Source of the DNA: Lamellibrachia satsuma
Taxonomy: Eukaryota > Annelida > Polychaeta > Sabellida > Siboglinidae
Assembly: GCA_033239005.1 (NCBI GenBank)
Contig: BSQZ01000035.1
Span: forward strand, 3,091,001-3,155,000
Direction: 5' to 3'
DNA length: 64,000 bases
This document shows positions 26,801 to 40,000 of this stretch, piece after piece. Position 1 is the first letter of the stretch, and each line of letters opens with the position of its first letter. The translations under genes were made by a program, and so were the position numbers. The notes beneath the pieces are model-generated. The model was not told where the DNA came from. It searched no databases and saw nothing but the letters and a program-made list of their open reading frames with translations.

Positions 26801-29800
26801 GTAGTAGTACTACAGTACCCCTGACAGACATCCTCGCTAGCCAGGGGTGGTAATAGTACTACAGTACCCCTGACAGACATCCTTACTAGCCAGGGTGGTA
26901 GTAGTACTACAGTACCCCTGACAGACATCCTTACTAGCCAGGGTGGTAGTAGTACTACAGTACCCCTGACAGACATCCTTACTAGCCAGGGTGGTAGTAG
27001 TACTACAGCACCCCTGACAGACGTCCTCACTAGCCAGGGGTGGTAGTAGTACTACAGCACCCCTGACAGACATCCTCGCTAGCCAGGGGTGGTAGTAGTA
27101 CTACAGTACCCCTGACAGACATCTTCACTAGCCAGGAGTGGTAGTAGTACTACAGTACCCCTGACAGACATCCCCGCTAGCCAGGTGTGGTAGTAGTACT
27201 ACAGTACCCCTGACAGACACCCTCGCTAGCCAGGGGTGGTAGTAGTACTACAGTACCCCTGACAGACATCTTCACTAGCCAGGAGTGGTAGTAGTACTAC
27301 AGTACCCCTGACAGACATCCCCGCTAGCCAGGTGTGGTAGTAGTACTACAGTACCCCTGACAGACACCCTCGCTAGCCAGGGGTGGTAGTAGTACTACAG
27401 TACCCCTGACAGACATCCTCGCTAGCCAGGGGTGGTAATAGTACTACAGTACCCCTGACAGACATCCCCGCTAGCCAGGGGTGGTAGTAGTACTACAGTA
27501 CCCATGGCAGATAAACCTGTTGAAACGTGGATGTATTCAGAATCAGTTGTACTTCGTCCCACTTGCAGTCCTGGTAGACGTGTTTCTTGGAACTACACGC
27601 ACCAGTGCCCAAAGTGGCAAACTACTTCAAAGACCAGTCTGCAGCCAATTATAGTTAAGTTCCTGTGTGCGAACCCCCAAGATAACAGGGATGGTTGCTA
27701 TTGGTAAGTTCCACTATTAGTAAGTTCAACGTTTCAGCAGGTTAATCTGCCAGGGGCATTGATGTATAGTCAGAACCCCTGGCGGCGAGGATGACAGGTT
27801 AATCTGCCAGGGGCATTGATGTATAGTCAGAACCCCTGGCAGCGAGGATGACAGGTTAATCTGCCAGGGGCATTGATGTATAGTCAGAACCCCTGGCGGC
27901 GAGGATGACAGGTTGATCTGCCAGGGGCATTGATGTATAGTCAGAACCCCTGGCAGCGAGGATGGCTTAATAAAGGTTTGTAGTAGCTAATATCAACAGA
28001 ATGTTATTCTCTGGGTAGGGGAGACCGGGGCTAGTTGTAACATGGGTAAGTTGTAACAGGCGTACTACAGATAAAACTACTAATGGAAATTATTTTGTAA
28101 GGTAGCTATATGTTCATCAATATTCTTAAGCATGCCACGTCACAAGTCATATCATGTGGCCCTGTTGACAAGGTAAAAATGGTGCCATTTTAAAGGGAAA
28201 CAAAAGTCATGGTTTTGAGCCTATGCACCTATAACAGTAACTACAATTAAGAATATCATGCTAGTGGTTTACTATGAAAACCCTGTTGAACACACAGCTC
28301 AACTTATGTAACATATTTTGGCCTTTGTTTACTAAACTAGTCACTTTCTGACATAGCAGCACATTTAATTGAAGGGTTTTGTTAATTGTGTATATACCCG
28401 CTGCCTTTAACAAATCACTGTGGTAGTCTAGGGTACTGAATTCTAATATTTTCTTAAAACAAAAAAAATTCTTTTGCCAAATATAAATCAAGTGAAAATG
28501 TTATGTGGCACCCTAAAACAATTATTGTTTTAAGGTTTTTTCTTAAAACAAGAAAATTATTTCTAGCAGTGCGGGAGATGCAGTTTCATTTACTTTAAAC
28601 ATTTCTATCGGGTAACAATTTGAACAGCAAACCTGAAAAATGCCGTTGTTACAACTAGCCCCAGTGACTGAATTTGTCTTGGCAACAAGCATGATGTCAC
28701 CTCTGCCTTAACTGGGTTAGTTCTTCAAAGTAAACTTGAAGTCGTCAGGTTGTGTGGATGTATGTGACCACAATTTAACAGTGCGAAAACCTCAGCTAGT
28801 TTCTTCTTAATTTTGAGCAACTAAGTTTCTAAAAGTATTGGCAGTGTTTTTGTCTAACATGTAAAAAAAAATTTCTTTAAAAGAATGCATTACATTCTTT
28901 TTGCTTGGAGCAGTAGTAAATGGCTTAAAGACTGCTACTATTAAAGTGACAAAGAATAGAGTTATCTTAGCAAACTACACAAAACACACATACGCACACG
29001 CATGTACATACTACATATGGACACACACACACATTACACGTACATGCACCACATACAGACAAATGCACATACACCCACATGCATGCATACATGACACTTC
29101 ATCTAAAATATGATTTCAATGCTGTTTTATTGAACTTAAAAAGTGACACCCTTGATACTGTACATGAGTATGATACTGTACATGAGTATGATACTGTACA
29201 TGAGTATGAGGTACCTGAGGCAGCGGATCTCTTGGCTCAGGTGTTGGACTGCGGAAATTGATCTGTTGTCCAACAAACTTGATGTGAGGCTTATTGTGAG
29301 GTCGCACAGATCCTTTCAAGACAATGTGTAGCCCAGTATTGCCAAACACTGCAACATCAGACCATGTTGATCATAAGTAACAAGTGGCTAGAGTGCCCGA
29401 TTGTCAATTGGGGCAATGTAGCTCAGTGACTCGAGCGCCCGACTGTCAATTGAGACAACCCGGGTTTGAGTCCACCTGCTGCCATTTAAAAACTTGGGCA
29501 GTTTTGTTCACCCCCCCACACTGCCCATCCCTTGTCGATGAGACACTAAAAGCTGTAGGAAGTAAATATCCCACACAGATTAAATGAGCAACCTGTGGTG
29601 GATTCACACACTCATGGTCTCTTTCTCCACCAATGGTGCAAATTTACCTACCTCAACAATACTCTAGTCATGATATATGTGACAACCACAATGTAGTGGA
29701 AGAAGTATGACGATACCCATGACAACCACAATGTAGTGGAAGAAGTATGACGATACACGTGACAACCACAATGTAGTGGAAGAAGTATGACGATACACGT

Positions 29801-30976
29801 GACAACCACAATGTAATGGAAGAAGTATGACGATACACATGACAACCACAATGTAATGGAAGAAGTATCACGATACACATGACAACCACAATGTAGTGGA
29901 AGAAGTATCACGATACACATGACAACCACAATGTAGTGGAAGAAGTATAATGTGATAGGTTTGAGAAAGCACCACATAAGTGTGTTATATAGTAATATAA
30001 AGAGCATTCTCATGTTACAAACATGAAGTATATAGGTTTTGTCTGTTATTTCTATGTGAACCATATATATGATGCTCACCACTGTTCATGATTGAGTGCA
30101 TGTAATGCTTCAACACATGTAATGGGGAAACATAGCTGAAGACCAATACGTCATAGGTTTGCATTCAATGCCACAGCAGCGTTGTGCTTGGATGTGGGTT
30201 ACCCACAAAAATAAAACATTTTGTCATTGTAACACAGCATTGGAAATAATGTTTGTCCTCTTGTCTGTGACAAATGACTTTCTGCTCAGACAAGTAGAAT
30301 GTCCCTTTATAGTTATCTGGTGGACAATGATGGATGCATGCATAATAGCATCCTTTTTATTTGATGAAATTCAACTGCAGATGGAGTCCGCCAGCAATCG
30401 TTCATGTTGTGATCTCAGTAGCATGTTGTGATCTCAGTAGCATGTTGTGATCTCAGTAGCATGTTGGCATTTTATCATTTCGCTGCCAGGGTGTGTAGTA
30501 ATTTTCAGCTATGTGTGTGCAGATTAGTGCCTCCATCAACTGCGTAGTGTGCTGAGTGCCCACTTCTAACATCTAGGAATTAGTGATTGAGGCTATATTT
30601 TGTTTGTCCATATTGGTGCTGAGCATTACTTTGAAAAACATTCAGTTTGGCCAACATTCAACCTGCTTCCATGCATGCATTATATTAGCTGAAACTTGGA
30701 AACAGTAGACTAGAGCATCACTACTTTTTATTAGAATAATTATGTAGTTTGAACCAGTATTAATCAATGCAAACGCATATATATAATTATATATATATCA
30801 CATGTGAGCAGTCAGGCTTCAGCGACAGTTTGTCATTGAATATGCCATCCCTCCACCCAGAGTGCGACCAGGCCAATATGACGTACTGCAAATCACACAA
30901 GAGGTGCCGGCTTCTAAGTTTGCGTTGATTAATACTGGTTCAAACTACATAATTATTCTAATAAAAAGTATATACA

Positions 30977-31025
<49 letters not shown>

Positions 31026-34000
31026 CATCGCCAAATTGTACAAACATCAAGTTGGCTCCAGTCATCTATAGTTCATTAATGTGGTCTTATTTGTTAAGCC
31101 TAGAGAAAAAATATAAAAATAAAGACCTGAAACACACAACAACAGAGTGTGTCAGTTATACAATATCACTCATCAGCACAAACATGGAAACGAAACAAGA
31201 TGGTGTGAAAACATGCTCTGCAGAATGCACAATATAATGTTACCAGTACAATGTAAAATATGTTAAGAAATATATAATGGTTATACAATATACACCGTGA
31301 TTACATGATAGTTATTCAAGATAAACCTTGAATACAATTGTATGTAATTTCACAAGCACAATAAGTCTTTGTATCTAATGAATGCAATAATTACACAATC
31401 CACCATAACCACGCTCACTCCAACACTAGGCCATTTCCCTGCATGAGGTTCATTAACACATATCAACTGTCATAGATACTCAGGCATGACCTCTCCTGCA
31501 ATAGGCATAGTGTTGGAGTGAGCATTGTTATGGTGGATTGTGTAATTATTGCATTCATTAGATACAAAGACTTATTGTGCTTGGTAAATAACATACAATT
31601 GTATTCAAGGTTTATCTTGTCCCTTGGGAGTATTTCACACACCCTACCCAGCCAGTGCCATATGGTGATTAATCAAGACAACATCAAAGGGAGAAGGAGA
31701 ATGCTCCAGTCTGATTTGGTCTTAACTGCACAGAATGTTATATAATAACTCTACATGCACAGTCCATGCATAATGTATATTAAATATCAAAATACATTAA
31801 CTATACAACAGCACTATACATGATTAAACTTAACTTTCAAAACTGTTATACCAGCTACTGGCTACAAGCTTTCAAAATGCCATTAAGCCCTAGCTGTTAA
31901 CAGACAGCTGGTGGGACATTCCTCCCTAAGGTCCAGACAGTTCATTTGCTCCCCATCTTCTTAGCACATCAGTAACCAAAGTCACTATTAAGTAATTATA
32001 ACTGAACATGTAAATACATTTACACAGAAAGATGGACAATTCTCCAACATACATTATGGTATAATTACAAATTGAAAGGATTTATTTTCTAAAGTATAAC
32101 ATAGTACTGTATTTAGAAACTTACCAAATACAAGGTTGTTGTTGTGCCCCTCCCCATGACCACATGCATGTGACCCCTCTGTCTTGGGTAATTTTTTATT
32201 TAAACATCTTAACCTACACAGTAAATACAAATAACCATAAGAGAAACAGTTATAACAATAATAACTAATTAACTATATTCTCTATTGAATGCCTTGGATT
32301 ACCCAGGGTGCTGCCATATGGTGGCAAGTAATGACACCATCAACAAGATTAGGTAGCCTACCAACACAAGTAATGACACCATCAACAAGATTAGGTAGCC
32401 TACCAACACAAGTAATGACACCATCAACAAGATTAGGTAGCCTACCAACACAAGTAATGACACCATCAACAAGATTAGGTAGCCTACCAACACAAGTAAT
32501 GACACCATCAACAAGATTTGGTAGCCTACCAACACAAGTAATGACACCATCAACAAGATTAGGTAGCGTATCAATACAAGCTATAACTAAACCCTATATT
32601 ATGTGTTAGCGACCAAATTGCTCTCACACATGCATGCACGCACGCATGCACGCACACACACACGCATGCACATACAAATGGTAAGTTCTCATGAAACATT
32701 CACAAATGGGATTCACATAGAGACAACATTGAGCTAATCTAGAAATACTCCTAAAATTGAGCATTTGACAGCTACATGAAGTTGTAAGTAGTTGTAAGTA
32801 CTTACAATCTGAAACTGTAATGTGCACACAGTTCCTTTTAGTTTGAAAGGTCATTACACTTATTTAATATATAATTACTTGTGATATTTTATTTTTTATA
32901 CATGTACAATAATATATTTGTGCTTGGGACTCAGTATGATGTACAGGAGTTGTATTTGTCAAACACTTTCTCTGTTTGGGGTAGTGTTGAAGTCATTTGC
33001 ATGCTCCGACTGTGATGTTTTTAAATGTGACATTATATTATAAGATACTATTATAAGGGAAGGGTATGATGTAACTTTAAAATGCATTCATTGAGAAGTA
33101 CATAACTTTCAGCTTTTCAACTGGGTACACTTTATTTAAACTGTTATAGCTATCAGCTCATAGATAGTTTAGAAATGCAGATGTACAGTTTCACATAATA
33201 CAATATCCAGTAGAATATAGTGTATATTACTTGAGAGACCACTGATCAGGTTTCACCTAGCTTTAGAGTCTTTTGTATACGTACCTGAATATATAAAATT
33301 ATTTTTGTGCATGTTCGTTATATGACTATATCATATTCTTATTATTTTTAATTGACTAGGATGACAACCTATGGCAACCTCATGAATAAATTACAGTGAG
33401 TTGGTGAATTGTCAAAGTCATGATGTAAGTTGAAATGTATTCATGTGTCAAAAATCATTATGTAATAATCAAAGGTGCTTTTGTATAATTATGATCCAAT
33501 GTGTTTGATTACATAGTGTCATATGAAAGAAATCCACCTCAGAACTGATAGAACTTTGTTTGATTACATAATGTTATCCCTCTTTGATACCACCTCTCTT
33601 TCTCGTCCTTCTTCTTCGCTTGCTTCGTCGCCAGTTGCATTCTCTCCCACCCTGGACATGTTGGATGGAACTCTCCTCCTAGCTGCGCTTTTTGAAGCGG
33701 GATGTGGCATATATATTCAAGACTGGTCTAAGGACCATAGCGTGGGTGGTAATTAATTACGCCATGGACTGCTGGCACATTCCATGTGTCAGATCTCATC
33801 CTTACAGTCTTGGATAGCTTCGGGGCTGACGTCCAGGATGGTCATCATTGTTTCTCTAGAACGGACTGCCAGGCAGAACTCCCGGCTGTGGGTTATTATC
33901 CTGTAGACCTTTCCCGTGCCCAGCCTCCAACCAGGTCCACAAAGATTAAAGGCCAAACAGTGCTGGGAATTTGGCCACAATGACACATATTGTGCAGTTC

Positions 34001-37000
34001 TTGTATTGTGACATCAGGGAATCTGTTACAAAGTACAAGGTCGACAGTATAGAAATGATTGCTTTAAATTCTTTCTTCAGTGCTTTGATGAAAGCAAAAA
34101 GCTTGCCACCCTCCCTGGAGTGTACAACCATTGGGTGGATAGTTACCAGGCATCTGTAGTACTATACAGCAGCTATTTCGTCCTGGTAGTTGCATGCCCA
34201 GTTTTCTGCTTAGTCCATCTTGACCATTGCCTATGTCTCCGCCATGGATTGTTTCAAGGTACGAACCTGTAGATATTTGGCAGTGATGCAGTGACAGTGT
34301 ATTTGGAACTCGACCATGCCATCTGTGAAGTTGCCAGTGAAGCTTTCTTTACATTCCACAACTTCAATGAGTAGTTATATTGCTGCCCCTGTCCTGGTGT
34401 TGCTAGTGTAGAAACGTAACAACCAACGTCATTTGAATCAGTTTAATACATTACAGGTCGCACCTTCATCTGCGTTGCTTCTTGCTATATATAGCAAACA
34501 AATTCAATAACTATTTTACAAACATAAGTCAAACTATTGCAGAAAGCATTCAATACAAAGGAAACAAAAACTATGACTACTATTTAAATACACAAGTTAA
34601 ATCTGTTTTCAAATTTAAGAATGTTAATGATGAAACTGTAAGGAAAACAATAAATGATCTTCTAAAAAAAACATTAGTGGATTTGATGGCATTTCTTCAA
34701 AATTTTTGAAAATAATTGAACCTGCCATCATTAAATCCTTAACCTTAATAATTAACCAAGTCATAAATACAGGCATATTTCCTGATAAACTTAAAATTGC
34801 AAAAGTAATTCCAATTTTCAAAAACGATGACCCAACATTATTCAATAATTATTGGCCTATTTCTCTCCTTCTTAGAGAAATCATCCACAATCAGTTATCT
34901 GCTTATTTTATTGATTCTAAGCTGATTCTAAGATTCTAATCAATATGGATTTAGACCTAATCATTCAACCGAATATGCATCACTCGAACTAGTAGACAGA
35001 ATCATTACTCAAATGGATAGAAATTACTTACCAATTAGCATTTTTCTTTGATACTATTGACCATTCAATATTACTAAATAAATTAAGATAATATGGCGTA
35101 GATGGCAAAACTCTTCTTTTATTTAAAAGCTATTTAAACAACCGTAAACAGTACACAGAATTTGATGATACCACATCTGAAACTTTACTTATAAAAGTCG
35201 GAGTACCACAAGGGTCCATCCTTGGACCATTATTATTTACTATATATATAAATGATTTCTCACAAGCCAGCCAAATGTTTAACTTTATAATATATGTTGA
35301 TGATACAACTTTATTTAGCACTATTGAAACTTTTCGTGATAGTGTCCAAAATAAAAGTACAGAATCAGTAATAAATGAAGAACTCTTCAAAATAGTTGAG
35401 TGGCTTAATATAAATAAGCTATATATACTAACTTAAATTGGATAAAACACACAGAAAAAATATCAAATAAGTGTTCCAAAACTATATGAATACTAAACAG
35501 ATTAAAACATGTCTTACCTTTGGAAATTAAAATTATGTTATACAATGCATTGATATTACCTCATATTAATTACTGTATTGTGACATGGAGATACCAAGGA
35601 ATCAGATTAGTGAAAATACAAAAGAAAGCAGTAAGAATTATAACATTAAGCAAATACAATTCAAACACAGAACCACTTTTAAAAAACTCAACACACTAAA
35701 AGTAGAAGAATTACTAAAACTACAAGAACTTAAATTTTATTACAAATATACCAGTAGACATCAAAATCTACCTGTCAACTTATTACACTGGCAAATAACC
35801 CCAAATACCTGTTTTTACAACTATAATACTCGGAGAACAACTGAACTACATACTTACAGAATACAAGATAGTGACTCATAGTTTGAAAGGCTTTTCAAGT
35901 TATGCCAAAAATTACATGCTACAAAAATATAACAACACATGCACTATTCTAAATTGCTATATATGCCAACTAAATTAAATAAATTATGAATGAGTGTAAC
36001 ACAGTTAAACTTTTCAATTTGTATACTTGCATACATGCTTACACGCATACAGGCGAAAACAACACATAAAACACACCAGTACAACACATCATCACACACT
36101 TAAATTGATTATACGTAAGACACAGACAAAAAAACATACTTTCTACTTTTTTAATGTAGAAATAGATGTATAGGGAATATATGTTTATTTGTTATTTTTA
36201 GTTTGGGTGGCTCCTACGATAGCGACCATTGTTGGTCTTAGTAGGAGTCTCCCGTCCCACAGCAAATATGGTTTTCTTTTTTTTTTTGGTTGTTGCATAA
36301 TGTATTACTTTGGTTGATGATTTATTAGTTGTTATTGTATATTGTACAGTTCTATATGTGTATGTATCATACGTATCTATATAATTTATAATGCCACTCA
36401 ATGTAATTTATCTATGTTTTTCTGCTGTTGGGACAAATAAAATTTATCCTTATCCTTATCCTTGCTGCCCCCATCTTGGACCTGGCGTTTCTTATATAGT
36501 TCCTTGCAGAGGCTGCCTCTAGGCTATTAAACAATGTGCAAGAGAGTGGCAACATCTGTGCCAGCCACATTATGTAAGAGATGTGGTGTGTTACAACACA
36601 CTAACGATCACAATAGTCATATTGGCTTTGCTGCTGCGATTGCTCCAGTGTAGTGCAGTCTTTTGACATGCTAGTCCTTTCGATGTAGAACCCTCGGGGT
36701 ACTTTCTGTTTAGCTTCAGGAATTCCCTGGTATGCAGCTTTGTGCATTGGGCTTGACGCTCTTGGCACCCATTCTGATATCTGAAAAACACATTTAGTAT
36801 CTGTGTTCAGTATAACACTAAAACAGTGAAACTGTTCGTTGCCCAAAACCGTATGTCGCACTCCAGTCTAAACTAGTTCAAATTTGATATATTCTGGAGA
36901 AATAAAATTTGCCAATGCATATGACATATAAACATTGGCTTAGGCCACTAATATAGTAAATTTAGACAAATACAAATATATGATGCATTACAACATTTTG

Positions 37001-40000
37001 TTCAAATTTCCATCAAATGTGTATTTTATTTATATGACATTTTATATGAAAACGGTTGTTATTTTAATCAAATGACATGCTATATATTTAGCGTATCCAT
37101 TATACAAATAAAACCATTATTTAGAAATATAATATGGCTATTAAACAGCTGCAGTTGATATATCTCATAAAAACGTGTAGAAACATATATTTAAAAAACA
37201 CTTACCAAATTGTTCTTTGGGACTTTGGCAAAAGTGGACTCCTTTCTATTCATTTGGCATTGCTTTAATTCCCACGAAGATCACTAAGAAGTACCTCCAG
37301 GTAAACTGCCACATAGCAGTTCTTGCCGACATACGGTTTCAGGCGGTTTCAGGTGATGTACAATTACAAGGCCCGTAAAAAGTGCCGTAAAATGTAGGAA
37401 AATGTCTTTACACATTAGACCATTGGCAAATATTTAGCTTGACATATGTTATTGATGATATATTAATAGTTCTCACTAATGTATAGAACTCTTCCCACGA
37501 TGTAACTGCAAATGTGCGACGTATGGTTGCTTAAAAACTTCCCCAAATCGGTTTTGGGACCTCCCACAAGTTATTATCCAAACAATGCATATCCAAAGTA
37601 TACAGCTGAAGTATCACGTTCTATGAGAAATCCATGTTATTTTGTACTGCATTTGCATGTATGAAGATCTGCGACACACGGTTTTACAAAAACTTCCCCA
37701 AATAATCCGGAAAATTCAGGGATTTGACCAGACATGTTAATACTGTTGTTAGTTAATACTGTTGTAAGTAAATATATGCCATTATAGCTAACTATTAACT
37801 GTATGTCTTACATAGGTGGTTCAAATAATAAACACTGTTTTAAAGAATACTGAACAAAAAGGAGCAACCTATTTATTGGAGAGAGTGCTCAGCATTTTCA
37901 TGGTACGTATATAAAGGTAGGTTTCCCAAAAAAGTCCTAATCAAGATGCATACATACGACATGATCACAGCTGTCTACTCAGTTTCTTGAAGGAGTAATG
38001 GCCCTAAACATCATTTGTGAAAAATATATATATAAATATATATAATATATATAAATATAAAATTAAGTAATTTCTTTTTCTTTTTCCCTACAGCTTGTAA
38101 TTTTGCTTCCATTGCCAATTACCCAAACAGCACTGTACGCCCCACTCCTTGGGACCACTCAAAGCACTTCATACTTCACCCCATGGCAGACTTGTTTATT
38201 CAAACTCTGGGAAGCAGTCAGCAACTCTGCAATTACTGTGCAAAAACTAACAATGTTGATCATTTAATTCCACCACTGTCTACAGCCAGGTACTCGTTTA
38301 TACAGCTGAGTGAACTCAGGCAAAATTAATTGAAAGTGAATTAAATTGCCCAAGCTTTAAAATGCAAAGATGATTTGATAAAATAGGATTTGATTTTCTG
38401 TGAGTCCAATATTCTAACTACTGTGCTACACACCACATAAATGATAAAGCAATTATCTATAATTCTACATCATACAAATTTACTTAACATCAGCTCTTGT
38501 ACTCCAATCTATTAGTCTTTAGCATCATAACAGACATAGATTGTTAAATAAGGATGGCAATTTAATACTGAAACAGCCACGGAACACTTGTTTAAGCACA
38601 GAAGTGGTTTCTGGAAATGTTGTTGGCCATGAGCTGTTTCAAAGACGAGAGAATCGCTGAGGCAATAATGTAATACATCATTAGAAGTTGTAAAAACAGT
38701 ATTTTTTCTTCTTCTTTACAATCTATATTAATTGAGTTTCAGTTTTTAAATTGCATTAGTACCATAAAAACTATGGAGCAGCCATTATCTGACACAATGA
38801 CAAGTTTTGTTTAGCATCAATCCAGGTATGAGCAGCCATTCTCTGAGACAATGACAAGTTTTGTTTAGCATCAATCCAGGTATGAGCAGCCATTCTCTGA
38901 GACAATGACAAGTTTTGTTTAGCATCAACCCAGGTATGAGCAGCCATTCTCTGAGACAATGACAAGTTTTGTTTAGCATCAATCCAGGTATGAGCAGCCA
39001 TTCTCTGAGACAATGACAAGTTTTGTTTAGCATCAATCCAGGTATGAGCAGCCATTCTCTGAGACAATGACAAGTTTTGTTTAGCATCAACCCAGGTATG
39101 AGCAGCCATTATCTGAGACAATGACAAGTTTTGTTTAGCATCAATCCAGGCATGAGCAGCCATTCTCTGAGACAATGACAAGTTTTGTTTAGCATCAATC
39201 CAGGCATGAGCAGCCATTCTCTGAGACAATGACAAGTTTTGTTTAAGAGCAATCCAGGCATGAGCAGCCATTCTCTGAGACAATGACAAGTTTTGTTTAG
39301 CATCAATCCAGGTATGAGCAGCCATTCATTGAGACAATGACAAGTTTTGTTTAGCATCAATCTAGGTATGAGCAGCCATTCTCTGAGACAATGACAAGTT
39401 TTGTTTAGCATCAATCCAGGCATGAGCAGCCATTCTCTGAGACAATGACAAGTTTTGTTTAGCATCAATCTAGGTATGAGCAGCCATTCTCTGAGACAAT
39501 GACAAGTTTTGTTTAGCATCAATCCAGGTATGAGCAGCCATTCTCTGAGACAATGACAAGTTTTGTTTAGCATCAATCCAGGTATGAGCAGCCATTCTCT
39601 GACTGAGACAATGACAAGTTTGAGACTTGTTTAACAACAAACCAGGTATGAGCAGCATTGTCTGAGACAATGACAAGTTTGAGACTTGTTTAACAATCCA
39701 GGTGTGCAGTGGTTGGGATTAATGTTGATAGAGAAGAAATGTCACTGACAATTATGATGTTAACATATCAATAACAAAGTATGTAGTAACATTCTGTCAA
39801 AAATTAAAAAAGATTATTCATTCAACATAAGACAACAATTTTTACTAATAATTGTAAGCACAGCCTCTATCTCTTTTGCCACCTATACATTTACTGAAGA
39901 TAAGAATGAGACATACGTGTGATGTTGTCCTCCTTCCAAACCTCCAACTGGGCAACAACGCACAACTCCTTCAAGACCAGTGGCTCCACCTGGCAGCATA

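Noticed and set aside
25942..27490. CRISPR-like array
   Set aside because: The whole 49-bp unit is repeated without unique spacers, in an animal genome; it is a minisatellite.
29401..29475. Functional tRNA gene
   Set aside because: A- and B-boxes are present, but the cloverleaf is incomplete and a repeat body follows; it is a SINE head.
32125..32213. Extra CNBD1-like exon between exons 6 and 7
   Set aside because: It has a good donor and reads [12 protein letters not shown], but its 89 bp would break the frame and give an early stop after exon 6; exons 6 and 7 join in phase without it.
38771..39576. Open frames of 155-184 codons in the 54-bp array
   Set aside because: Same cause: period divisible by 3. 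Two frames are open at once, which argues against selection.
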